A model generated the notes under the pieces. It ran no database searches. It was given only the letters and a program-made list of their open reading frames with translations, and was not told where the DNA came from. Shown here piece after piece: positions 6,060 through 13,332 of a stretch of DNA of 14,278 bases. The translations under genes and the position numbers were made by a program. Origin of the DNA: Dokdonella_A sp039926025. GTDB taxonomy: Bacteria > Pseudomonadota > Gammaproteobacteria > Xanthomonadales > Rhodanobacteraceae. Each line of letters opens with the position of its first letter. The stretch's first letter is position 1. The stretch is taken from contig JBDSXV010000091.1 in NCBI GenBank assembly GCA_039926025.1, positions 1 to 14,278 of the forward strand, given 5' to 3'.

Positions 6060-7367
6060 CTAGCGCTTGCCGCCCCGAGCAGCAGGACGTTTCGCGCGAG
6101 CGACTGCTTTCGTGTCCGTTGCAGTCGTGTGGAAACGACGAATGAAATCGCGCACGTCCGGATAGACCACGTCGCGCCAGCGTCTCCCGCTGAAGATGCC
6201 GTAGTGACCGGCGCCCTTGACCTCGATGTGCATCTGGTTCGTTGCCGGAATACCACTGCACAGCGCATGCGCCGCCCTGGTCTGACCCCGTCCGGAAATA
6301 TCGTCGAGCTCGCCTTCGATGGTCAGCAGGGCTGAGCCCTTGATGGCTTCGGGAGCCACACGTGCGCCATCGACGACCCACTTGCCGAGCGGAAGCAGAT
6401 GTTCCTGGAACACGATGCGAATCGTGTCGAGATAGAACTCCGCAGGCAAGTCGAGCACCGCGTTGTACTCGTCGTAGAAACGGCGATGCGCGGCAGCGTC
6501 ATCGAGATCGCCACGCAGCAGGTCCTGGTAGAAATCCGAGTGCGCGTTGAAATGCCGGCTCGGATTCATCGCAACGAAGCCGGCGTGCTGCATGAAGCCC
6601 GGATAGACGCGGCGACCCTTGCCTGGATAATTCGGCGGCACGTCGAATACGACGTTGGTCTCGAACCATGAAAACGGCTTGGTCGTGGCAAGGTCGTTGA
6701 CCTTGGTCGGGCATTCGCGTGGATCGATCGGACCACCCATCATCGTCAGAGACAGCGGCGTCGGTTCACCCGCTGACGCCATGAGCGAAACGGCGGCGAG
6801 CACCGGCACTGTGGGCTGGCACACCGACATCACATGCACCTTGCGTGCACCGAGATGGCCGATGAAACGGCGCACATAGGCGATATATTCGTCGAGGCCG
6901 AACGGGCCCTTGTCGAGCGACACCATGCGCGCGTCGACCCAATCCGTGACGTAGACATCGTGGTCGCGCAGGAGCGTGCGCACGGTGTCGCGCAGCAGGG
7001 TCGCGTGATGACCCGACATGGGCGCGACGACGAGCACGACCGGATCGTCGCGCAGTTCCTTCAGCGCATCCGGATCGTCACTGCAACGTTTGAAGTGGAC
7101 GAGGTCGCAGAAGGGCAATTCGAGTGCGCGCTCCTCGATGACTGCTGCCTGACGGCCATGCGAGACGACCGAGGTAATGCCGAAGGCGGGTTTTTCGTAG
7201 TCCTTGCCAAGTCGGTAGAAGAGCTCGTAGCCAGCCGCAAGGCGGTCTATCCCTGGTATCTGCGAAATCCAGTTGTCGGGCGCCGACAGTGCCTGTGCGG
7301 CCGCGCCGGACCAGGCCACCAAAGGGTTGAGCAGGGTGCGATTGACTTCGCGAAGGTGGTACAGCAT
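6060..7367 (-). CDS. phaZ: Intracellular poly(3-hydroxybutyrate) depolymerase PhaZ
   Basis: Mobilises stored PHB granules in the cytoplasm by thiolytic or hydrolytic cleavage to 3-hydroxybutyryl units. The 435-residue protein matches the Ralstonia PhaZ1 type over its length: MLYHLREVNR at the start, LAAGYELFYRLGKDYEKPAF (43-62), APMSGHHATLLRDTVRTLL (115-133), VYVTDWVDARMV (138-149), SVCQPTVPVLAA (181-192), GRRVYPGFMQHAGFVAMNP (251-269) and VEGELDDISG-like IEGELDDISG (350-359). The catalytic Cys183, Asp355 and His388 (GAGHYGIFSGRRW) fall at the same residue numbers I recall for Ralstonia PhaZ1. ATG at 7367 gives the conserved MLY start; the frame runs 20 codons further upstream without family support, and the Shine-Dalgarno is weak. 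The last 17 residues (VARAKRPAARGGKR end) are very basic. No phaC, phaA/B or phasin gene is in view. Confidence 0.97.
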   Translation of the reverse strand: MLYHLREVNRTLLNPLVAWSGAAAQALSAPDNWISQIPGIDRLAAGYELFYRLGKDYEKPAFGITSVVSHGRQAAVIEERALELPFCDLVHFKRCSDDPDALKELRDDPVVLVVAPMSGHHATLLRDTVRTLLRDHDVYVTDWVDARMVSLDKGPFGLDEYIAYVRRFIGHLGARKVHVMSVCQPTVPVLAAVSLMASAGEPTPLSLTMMGGPIDPRECPTKVNDLATTKPFSWFETNVVFDVPPNYPGKGRRVYPGFMQHAGFVAMNPSRHFNAHSDFYQDLLRGDLDDAAAHRRFYDEYNAVLDLPAEFYLDTIRIVFQEHLLPLGKWVVDGARVAPEAIKGSALLTIEGELDDISGRGQTRAAHALCSGIPATNQMHIEVKGAGHYGIFSGRRWRDVVYPDVRDFIRRFHTTATDTKAVARAKRPAARGGKR

Positions 7368-7401
7368 AGGCAGTCCAGTCAGCGGAGGCGTTAACCCGTC
7401 G

Positions 7402-7407
7402 ATTCTA
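7402..7407 (-). promoter_or_regulatory. Possible phaZ -10 element
   Basis: On the minus strand TAGAAT (plus-strand attcta) matches TATAAT at 5 of 6 bases and would start a transcript with a leader of about 28 bases before the phaZ ATG. No good -35 hexamer stands at 16-18 bp, so an activator or another sigma factor would be needed, or this is chance. Confidence 0.3.
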
Positions 7408-7471
7408 GGCCTTTGGCGGACGATCACCAGTGCTGATGTGCCGAACGTGCGCCAGTTTGCGAAAACGTGTG

Positions 7472-7509
7472 TTGCTTCATCCAGTCGGGCGGGCGAAAAA
7501 ATGAAGCAA
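7472..7509. promoter_or_regulatory. Perfect 9-bp inverted repeat upstream of phaZ
   Basis: The arms ttgcttcat (7472-7480) and atgaagcaa (7501-7509) are exact reverse complements separated by 20 bases; arm centres are 29 bp apart, close to three helical turns. It lies about 105 bp upstream of the phaZ start. It could be an operator for a dimeric regulator binding two half-sites, or the stem of a leader hairpin if transcription starts further upstream. No known operator is recognised. Confidence 0.4.
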
Positions 7510-7647
7510 GAACGCTGTAGCGGGCCGCTTGTACCCGGGGCGGACGCCAGTCTCGTTCAGCATTGACATCATCGCAAACGCAGGCCCCGTCCTGATTCAG
7601 CGCATCCGACGGTCGCGGAGCAAGCATTACGCGCCCGCAGTTGCGCG

Positions 7648-7830
7648 CTATCCATCCTGCACATACCTTTCTGAAACGAGTGGAGGCGTGTCCATCGACA
7701 CTGCGCGCAAGCCGCTCTGGCTCGGAAGGACGAGAAGCCAGGGTGTATGCCTTCGCATGGCCTGCCAGCTGGTTGTTGCGGCTGCCGCAATGATGGAAGC
7801 GATCGCGATGCGAAGAGCTATTTTCTTCAT
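7648..7830 (-). CDS. Possible small exported peptide (60 residues), unknown function
   Basis: I do not recognise this ORF. From ATG at 7830 it encodes 60 residues beginning MKKIALRIAIASIIAAAATT, a textbook signal-peptide or membrane-anchor start (two lysines, then about 15 hydrophobic residues), followed by about 36 polar and mixed residues without cysteine or a repeat. A Shine-Dalgarno-like AAGG (7840-7843) lies 9 bases before the ATG, and a good minus-strand promoter (TTGCTA, 17 bp, TATAAA) lies 76 bases further upstream. Against it: codon choice is not clearly like the neighbours (ATA, AGG and CTT codons occur), and no homologue comes to mind. If not coding, the promoter may serve a small RNA or a long phaZ leader. 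Confidence 0.4.
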   Translation of the reverse strand: MKKIALRIAIASIIAAAATTSWQAMRRHTPWLLVLPSQSGLRAVSMDTPPLVSERYVQDG

Positions 7831-7905
7831 CGGAGAATACCTTGCATCGAGCCCGTGCGATGAGCGCCACACATGTCGAAAAGCCTGGCGACTGTTACCT
7901 GGAAA

Positions 7906-7934
7906 TTTATAACGAAACCCTTCGTAGATAGCAA
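7906..7934 (-). promoter_or_regulatory. Sigma-70-type promoter facing phaZ and the small ORF
   Basis: On the minus strand TTGCTA (plus 7929-7934, 4 of 6 to TTGACA) is followed after exactly 17 bp by TATAAA (plus 7906-7911, 5 of 6 to TATAAT). The predicted transcript starts near 7899, giving a leader of about 68 bases to the ATG of the possible 60-residue peptide and about 530 bases to phaZ. It is the best plain sigma-70 match I found in the window. Confidence 0.55.
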
Positions 7935-8014
7935 GCGATGCACCGACAACCAAGGCAACGTCAAGTGCTTCAGGTCTTGCCGCGACAGATTGGCAGCTCA
8001 TGCAACAATCCGTG

Positions 8015-8043
8015 TTGACGAAAATTGCGAATTGCACCGAAAT
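8015..8043 (+). promoter_or_regulatory. Possible promoter of the M61 peptidase gene
   Basis: TTGACG (8015-8020, 5 of 6 to the -35 consensus) stands 17 bp before CGAAAT (8038-8043, only 3 of 6 to the -10). A transcript starting near 8050 would have a short leader carrying the GGAG ribosome-binding site (8058-8061) before the ATG at 8067. The -35 is good and the -10 poor. Confidence 0.4.
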
Positions 8044-8066
8044 ATCAAGGACCCATCGGAGTTCAG

Positions 8067-9980
8067 ATGTTGAAGACACGCGTCATCGCAACGCTCGCGT
8101 TGCTGGCTTGCATCGAATGGCTGACGGCCGCGTTCGCTGCGGAAATCGTCATTCCGCCACCGGTCGACGTGATCTATCCGGGCACATTGAAACTTGACGT
8201 CGATGCGACTGACCTGGACCGTCGCATCATTCGTGTGCACGAGGAAATTCCCGTCTCTGCCGGTCCGCTGACCTTGCTGTATCCGCAATGGCTCCCGGGC
8301 AACCATGCGCCGCGTGGACCGATCGACAAGCTCGCGGGGCTCGCGATCAGCGGAAATGGCCAAGCCATCGCGTGGAGGCGGGATCCGATCGAGGTGTCGG
8401 CGTTTCACATCGACGTCCCCTCCGGCGTGGCGAGCATCGCAGTCGATTTCGATTTCCTCTCGCCGCAGGACTCGAGTCAGGGCCGCGTGGTGATGACGCC
8501 CGACATGCTCAATTTGCAATGGAACACGGTCGCGCTGTATCCGGCTGGGTACTACGCAAACAGGATCACCGTTGCGCCGAGCGTGAAACTGCCACAAGGC
8601 TGGCAATTCGGCTGCGCGCTTGAAAGCGCGGGTGCAATGGCCGCGAACGGCAGCGTGAACTTCAAGCCGGTTGCGTTCGACATCTTGGTCGATTCGCCGA
8701 TGTTTGCGGGTCGCCACTTCAAGCGCGTCGATCTTGCAAGCACGGGAAATGTGCCGGTGCGCCTGAACATCGTCGCCGAAGAAGCGAAGGATCTGGAAAT
8801 CAACCCCGAGCAATTGAAAGTGCATGTCGAACTTGTCGCACAGGCACGCAAGTTGTACGGCTCGCAGCACTATGACCACTACGACTTTTTGCTGGCCCTG
8901 ACCGACCATCTGGGCGGCATCGGCCTCGAACACCATCGCTCCAGCGAGAACAGCGCCGATCCCGGCTACTTCAGCGAATGGAGCAAGAACGCACCGCGGC
9001 GCGATTTGCTTGCGCACGAATACACGCATTCGTGGAACGGCAAGTTCCGTCGTCCGGCCGACCTGACCACTCCGAATTTCAACGTGCCAATGCAGGGCAG
9101 CCTGCTGTGGGTTTATGAAGGGCAGACCCAGTACTGGGGTTACGTGCTCGCTGCACGCTCGGGTCTGTGGAGTGCCGAGCAGGCGCGTGATGCGATTGCG
9201 ATGGTTGCGGCGAACTACGCCGACAACCGACCCGGTTTCGACTGGCGCAATGTTCAGGACACGACCAACGATCCGATCGTCGCGCAGCGCAAACCGCTGG
9301 CCTATCGCAATTATCAGATGAGCGAGGACTACTACAGCGCGGGCCAGCTGATCTGGCTCGGCGTCGATGCCAAGCTGCGCGAACTCACGCATGAACAACG
9401 CTCGCTGGACGATTTCGCGCGTACGTTCTTCGGCGTCGATGACGGCAGCTATGCGGTCAGGACGTACACCTTCGATGATGTCGTGCATGCATTGAACGGC
9501 GTCGCCGCGCACGACTGGGCGACCTTCCTGCGCGAACGCGTCGACGCCCACGCGCCGCCGCTTGACGGCATTGCCGCCAGCGGCTGGAAACTCGTCTACA
9601 CGGATACGCCCAGCGCATTCCAGAAAGGCGTGGAAGCGAACCGCAAGGTGGCCGACTTTTCCACCTCGATCGGACTCACGATCAATACCAAGGACGGCAA
9701 GATCACAGACGTGCGCTGGAATGGGCCTGCATTCAAGGCCAGCATCGCCCCCACCAGCACGCTCGTCGCGGTCAATGGGCGCGAATTCAAGCCTGAGCGG
9801 CTGAAGGACGCGGTGACGGCCGCAAAAGGAAGCGCTGCGCCGATTGAGCTGCTGGTCAAGTCCGGCGACGAATACAAGACGGCACGCATCGACTATCACG
9901 ACGGATCCAGGTTTCCGCACCTGGAGCGTATCGCGGGAACCACAGATCGCCTCGACGCGATCTTCGCTGCGCGACACTGA
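8067..9980 (+). CDS. M61-family (glycyl aminopeptidase-type) exported metallopeptidase with PDZ-like domain
   Basis: Exported zinc peptidase of 637 residues; family members release N-terminal glycine or alanine, but the substrate here is unknown. A Sec signal peptide covers residues 1-25 (MLKTRVIATLALLACIEW, likely cleavage at AFA-AE). A beta-rich N-terminal domain (about 35-245, with YPQWLPGNHAPRGPIDKLAGL at 72-92) typical of M61 precedes the thermolysin-like catalytic domain. The zinc motif is HEYTHSWNGK (H317, E318, H321), with the third ligand probably E351 in WVYEGQTQYWG. Residues about 525-615 (GLTINTKDGKITDVRWNGPAFKA, STLVAVNGREF) look like a degenerate PDZ domain. ATG at 8067 has GGAG 5 bases upstream and gives a proper signal peptide; an in-frame ATG at 8025 does not. 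The stop lies 14 bp from the next gene, so the two are probably co-transcribed. Confidence 0.93.
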   Translation: MLKTRVIATLALLACIEWLTAAFAAEIVIPPPVDVIYPGTLKLDVDATDLDRRIIRVHEEIPVSAGPLTLLYPQWLPGNHAPRGPIDKLAGLAISGNGQAIAWRRDPIEVSAFHIDVPSGVASIAVDFDFLSPQDSSQGRVVMTPDMLNLQWNTVALYPAGYYANRITVAPSVKLPQGWQFGCALESAGAMAANGSVNFKPVAFDILVDSPMFAGRHFKRVDLASTGNVPVRLNIVAEEAKDLEINPEQLKVHVELVAQARKLYGSQHYDHYDFLLALTDHLGGIGLEHHRSSENSADPGYFSEWSKNAPRRDLLAHEYTHSWNGKFRRPADLTTPNFNVPMQGSLLWVYEGQTQYWGYVLAARSGLWSAEQARDAIAMVAANYADNRPGFDWRNVQDTTNDPIVAQRKPLAYRNYQMSEDYYSAGQLIWLGVDAKLRELTHEQRSLDDFARTFFGVDDGSYAVRTYTFDDVVHALNGVAAHDWATFLRERVDAHAPPLDGIAASGWKLVYTDTPSAFQKGVEANRKVADFSTSIGLTINTKDGKITDVRWNGPAFKASIAPTSTLVAVNGREFKPERLKDAVTAAKGSAAPIELLVKSGDEYKTARIDYHDGSRFPHLERIAGTTDRLDAIFAARH

Positions 9981-9994
9981 CGGGCAGGCGCATC

Positions 9995-11272
9995 GTGCAA
10001 GCGGACATCACGCTGACCGCACACCAGGCGCGACTGCTTCATCTCGCCGCACAGGGCCTCCTCACGCGCCCGTCACGGCGGGCACGCAAGGGCGACGTCC
10101 TTGCCACGATCGAGCGCATGCGCGTTTTACAAATCGACACCATTCACGTCGTGGCGCGCAGCCCGTACCTTGTGCTGTTTTCACGCCTCGGCGGGTATCC
10201 GTCGGTTTGGCTGGAAGAACTGCTGGCGGAAGCGGCGGTATTCGAGTGCTGGGCGCATGAAGCCTGCTTCGCACCCTTGCGCGACTACGGCCTGCATCGC
10301 CGACACGCGCTCGACGGGCGCGACCGCCACTGGTCGATGAAGAGCGCGCTGCGCACGCGCAAGGATCACGCCACCGGCATGGCCGGATTGCTCACGCATA
10401 TTCGTGAAAAGGGTGCGGTCAAGACCTCCGATTTCGAACGCAGCGACGGCGTTGCGAGCGGCGGCTGGTGGGGCTGGAAGAACGAAAAGCGCTGGCTCGA
10501 GGCGTTGTTCGCGCTCGGCGAGCTGATGATTGATCGACGCGAGAATTTTCATCGCGTGTACGACTTGCGCGAGCGCGTGCTGGCGAAGGCGGCCGCGCGC
10601 AATTCGGCGCTGTCGCTGCTGGATCACGACGCCGACTTGTCCGACACAGCCATGCGACGCGAGTTCGTGCTGGGTGGCGTGCGTGCGTTGGGCGTCACGC
10701 AAGCGCGCTGGATCAACGACTATTTCCGCGCAAGTGGGCGGATCAAGGACGCCGATCTTGATGACTTCGTCCAATCCGGCGAGCTCTTGCGCGTCGAGGT
10801 TGAAGGCTGGAGCAATCCCGCCTACGTGCATCGCGAACATGCCGACCTCGCACGCACGGCTGCAGGCAATCGCCTGCGCGCGAGCCACACGACCTTGCTA
10901 TCGCCGTTCGATCCGGTCGTGTGGGATCGCGAACGCGCCTCGACGATGTTCGGTTTCGACTACCGCATCGAATGCTACACACCGGAACCGAAGCGCAAGC
11001 ACGGCTATTACGTATTGCCGATCCTGCATCGCGGTCGCCTCATCGGTCGCCTGGATGCCAAGGCGCATCGCGCCGACGGCGTGTTCGAGGTCAAGGCACT
11101 GTTCCTCGAGGATGGCGTCGTCGTCACGGCGGCGCTCATCGAGGCCGTGGCCCAGGCGATCCAACGATGCGCCGATTGGCACGCGACGCCGCAGGTCAGG
11201 ATCGAACGCTGCGATCCGAACTCGTTCCGCGCGGACCTGCGCGAGGCCCTGGCATCGCGTGCGTCGACCTGA
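9995..11272 (+). CDS. ycaQ: YcaQ/AlkX-type winged-helix DNA glycosylase (HTH_42 superfamily)
   Basis: Related to E. coli YcaQ (AlkX), a glycosylase that unhooks nitrogen-mustard-type interstrand crosslinks and removes alkylated purines; it belongs to the AlkZ superfamily built of tandem winged helices. The 425-residue length fits. The N-terminal ARLLHLAAQGL (12-22) is followed by RVLQIDTIHVVARSPY (43-58), whose Q46-I47-D48 is the Q-hydrophobic-D motif of the YcaQ branch, in place of Q-hydrophobic-Q in AlkZ. Further matches are AVFECWAHEACFAPL (about 81-95), GWWGWKNEKRWLEALFALGEL and LLSPFDPVVWDRERASTMFGFDYRIECYTPEPKRKHGYYVLPIL. The GTG start (9995) lies 14 bp after the M61 stop with only a weak GGCAGG behind it, but no later start would keep the first helix. 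Enzymatic activity is inferred from the family. Confidence 0.9.
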   Translation: MQADITLTAHQARLLHLAAQGLLTRPSRRARKGDVLATIERMRVLQIDTIHVVARSPYLVLFSRLGGYPSVWLEELLAEAAVFECWAHEACFAPLRDYGLHRRHALDGRDRHWSMKSALRTRKDHATGMAGLLTHIREKGAVKTSDFERSDGVASGGWWGWKNEKRWLEALFALGELMIDRRENFHRVYDLRERVLAKAAARNSALSLLDHDADLSDTAMRREFVLGGVRALGVTQARWINDYFRASGRIKDADLDDFVQSGELLRVEVEGWSNPAYVHREHADLARTAAGNRLRASHTTLLSPFDPVVWDRERASTMFGFDYRIECYTPEPKRKHGYYVLPILHRGRLIGRLDAKAHRADGVFEVKALFLEDGVVVTAALIEAVAQAIQRCADWHATPQVRIERCDPNSFRADLREALASRAST

Positions 11273-11380
11273 TCGCCGCATCGGCGTCGCGCGAGCCAGC
11301 GCACGCAGCTGAGGGATTTTCCGTGTCCAGCGGCTGCCTCCGCTCCTTTACACTGGGGTATCCCGCCTTTTCGGTGTCTG

Positions 11381-13219
11381 ATGGCCGCGCCCGACCTGTC
11401 ACGTCCGTCCGACAAGCGGCTGCTCGGCTATCGTTTTGCCGGGGTGGTGCTGGACCTGCGACGTCAGACGCTGGTCGTCGACGGCGCCGACGTGGCTTCG
11501 ACGCCGCTGATGCTGCGTCTGCTGCAGATGTTGTGCGCAGCGGATGGCCACTTGCTCAAGCGCCAGGAGATCTTCGACAAACTGTGGCCGGGCGGCCAGG
11601 AAGTGTCCGAATCCTCGCTCTCGCAACTGGTGTGGCGACTGCGCGGGGCCTTGGGTCCGTATGGCGAACACGTTGCCACCGTGCGGGGCAGTGGATTGCG
11701 CCTCGATGCACCGATCAGCACCGAGCTCGATTTCCAGCGGGCGCCGCGCAAACCTCATGTCGACGATGAAGTCGAAGCGCCAAGGCCGATCCATCTTGTC
11801 GGGACACCGGTAGCGGTCGAACCCGCGCCTGCAACGGCGATCGTCGAACCTCGAAGGCGCTGGTCGCGCCGGTGGACGGGCGGGCTGGTCGTTCTGTTGC
11901 TTTCGCTCGCCGTCGTTGCCGGGTTGCTGTGGCCGCGCGATAGCGTTGTCATCGCTGGCTATGCATTGAACGCGAGCGACTTGCAGTCCAGTCGCGCCGG
12001 CACGGCCAAGCTCGTCAGCGCGGCATTCAAAGCCGAAAATGCGGGCGAACGCAGCCGCGCAAAGGCGCTGATGCAGAGCGCGCACCAGACCGATCCCACT
12101 ACGCCGGTGCCTGCGGTCATGCTCGCATGGTGGACCGAAGACGCGTCGAAGAAAGAGGCGCAGGCGTGGCTGGATGCCGCACACGCGCGCATCACCGCCG
12201 AATCGTCGCCGTATTTGCGCCTGTTCTGCGATTACTTCACCGCGCGCACCAAGGGCGAGTCGGTGCGCGGGCCGCTCAACGCGCTGATCGACCTGCGACC
12301 GCAAGCGTGGTACCTGCAGTATTCGAGTGCCCACGATCAACTCGGCAATCGTGAGCGGGCCGGCGCGCTGCGTTCCCTGCAGCAGATTCCGCTGGATCAG
12401 ACCGATGGCGAACTCCTTGCCGAAGTGGTGACCGATCGCATTTCGCTTGGCGATCGCGATGCCAGGTCCCTGGCGACGGAATTGCCTCCCATCAACCAGA
12501 ACCCGGTCGCCGCCGCCTATGTTCGCGGTCGCGCCGCCTATTCACGCGGCGACCTCGCGCAGGCGATGGAGGCGTTCGATCAGTGCCGGACCGCCGCCGG
12601 TGAAAGACGCCAGTACACGATGCAGCGCCGCGCGAGCGAGTTCGGTGCCCTGGCCGCACTGGAGTCGGACAGCGACGATGCCGCCCAGCGCATCGACGCG
12701 ACGATCCGCCTGTGTCACGACCAGGACGAGCAGAGCTGCGAGACCGAGATGCTGGGTCTGCAGGTATTCGCTGCCGTGCGCGCAGGTCATGCCGATGTGG
12801 CGCGGTCCACGCTGGCGAATGCCTGGGCACACAACCCGCGCGACTACCTGAAGCCGCCGCTCTTGCTGATGGCGCTCGAGAACGGACTGCCGGTCCCCGG
12901 TGATGTGGCCGCCACGGCTCAGGCGCAGTCCGGCGGGACGGTCTTCGGTGGCGTGTCCGACCTGCTGCTGGCCTGGGACGCGTTCGTTCGCGGCGATCCA
13001 GACGGTGCTCGCCGACAGTTGTCGCTGGCGCGCGGACACGGGATCGCTGGCACCTATCACGCTGAGGATGCGTTGCTGCTGGCGGCCCGCCTTGGCGAGC
13101 CGCCGGGTAGCTGCCGGGTCGATCCCCCATACCCCAACAGCCTGCGCCTGAGCGCCTGCATCGCCTTGCGCGATTTCGAGAAAATGCAGATGAAACAGCC
13201 CTTTACTCCATTGCTATAG
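11381..13219 (+). CDS. CadC/ToxR-like transmembrane winged-helix regulator with periplasmic TPR-like domain
   Basis: Probable one-component membrane transcription regulator of 612 residues. The N-terminal 18-110 is an OmpR/PhoB-type winged helix: YRFAGVVLDLRRQTLVVDG (17-35), LLQMLCAADGHLLKRQEIFDKLWPG (47-71), recognition helix region VSESSLSQLVWRLRGAL (75-91) and wing TVRGSGLRLDA (100-110). A proline-rich linker (about 118-158) and arginines RRRWSRRW (158-165) precede one membrane segment (about 167-184). The rest is alanine-rich, all-helical and looks like divergent TPR repeats (for example AAAYVRGRAAYSRGDLAQAMEAFDQC), with cysteines that could form disulfides in the periplasm. There is no receiver domain, so it is not a two-component regulator. 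ATG at 11381 fits the domain start although the ribosome-binding site is weak. The delta-60 gene starts 113 bp after its stop and is a candidate target. Confidence 0.88.
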   Translation: MAAPDLSRPSDKRLLGYRFAGVVLDLRRQTLVVDGADVASTPLMLRLLQMLCAADGHLLKRQEIFDKLWPGGQEVSESSLSQLVWRLRGALGPYGEHVATVRGSGLRLDAPISTELDFQRAPRKPHVDDEVEAPRPIHLVGTPVAVEPAPATAIVEPRRRWSRRWTGGLVVLLLSLAVVAGLLWPRDSVVIAGYALNASDLQSSRAGTAKLVSAAFKAENAGERSRAKALMQSAHQTDPTTPVPAVMLAWWTEDASKKEAQAWLDAAHARITAESSPYLRLFCDYFTARTKGESVRGPLNALIDLRPQAWYLQYSSAHDQLGNRERAGALRSLQQIPLDQTDGELLAEVVTDRISLGDRDARSLATELPPINQNPVAAAYVRGRAAYSRGDLAQAMEAFDQCRTAAGERRQYTMQRRASEFGALAALESDSDDAAQRIDATIRLCHDQDEQSCETEMLGLQVFAAVRAGHADVARSTLANAWAHNPRDYLKPPLLLMALENGLPVPGDVAATAQAQSGGTVFGGVSDLLLAWDAFVRGDPDGARRQLSLARGHGIAGTYHAEDALLLAARLGEPPGSCRVDPPYPNSLRLSACIALRDFEKMQMKQPFTPLL

Positions 13220-13226
13220 GGCGCGA

Positions 13227-13263
13227 TGAGATTGCGCTGAGATAGCCGATAAGCAAGTGAGAT
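13227..13263 (+). promoter_or_regulatory. Three TGAGAT direct repeats ahead of the delta-60 gene
   Basis: TGAGAT occurs at 13227-13232, 13238-13243 and 13258-13263, the first two exactly 11 bp apart and the third 20 bp further on. OmpR/PhoB-type winged helices commonly bind direct repeats at about one helical turn, so this could be an operator for the upstream regulator. Six-base repeats are short, and the assignment is inference. Confidence 0.3.
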
Positions 13264-13332
13264 TCGCCGAGGTCAAGGTGGGCCCAAGGCTGCTGCATGG
13301 GGTGGCGGCCGCAACACCTCGGAGTATCGGCA

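Larger units (their letters stand above)
7368..8066. other. About 700 bp between phaZ and the M61 peptidase gene without a recognisable gene
   Basis: The two flanking genes are divergent. Apart from the separately listed inverted repeat, promoters and possible small peptide, I see no family signature in any frame. Several frames stay open for 120-148 codons on both strands, but their products are low-complexity or arginine/serine-rich and look like by-products of high GC. Local base composition looks slightly more AT-rich than in the flanking genes, notably around 7900-7935 and 8013-8050. This fits regulatory DNA, a small RNA gene or a decayed gene. Confidence 0.5.

Noticed and set aside
7424..7870. 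Minus-strand open frame of 148 codons upstream of phaZ
   Set aside because: The product is Arg/Ser/His-rich without a signal peptide, domain or ribosome-binding site, and it competes with the better-supported 60-residue ORF in another frame.
7529..7912. Plus-strand open frame of 127 codons in the phaZ-M61 gap
   Set aside because: No domain, no convincing ribosome-binding site, and a patchy composition. It is antisense to the minus-strand promoter and small ORF.
7990..8003. Sigma-54-like sequence TTGGCA...TGC upstream of the M61 gene
   Set aside because: The GG and GC are separated by 8 bases instead of the required 10, so it is not a valid -24/-12 promoter.
7998..9977. Minus-strand open frame of 659 codons opposite the M61 peptidase gene
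   Set aside because: It is the exact antisense of a clear M61 peptidase with signal peptide and zinc motif. The product has no recognisable domain and is rich in Arg/Asp/His, as expected for antisense of high-GC coding DNA.
11399..12340. Minus-strand open frame of 313 codons opposite the winged-helix regulator
   Set aside because: Antisense of the regulator; the product has no domain and the usual Arg/Gln/His-rich antisense composition.
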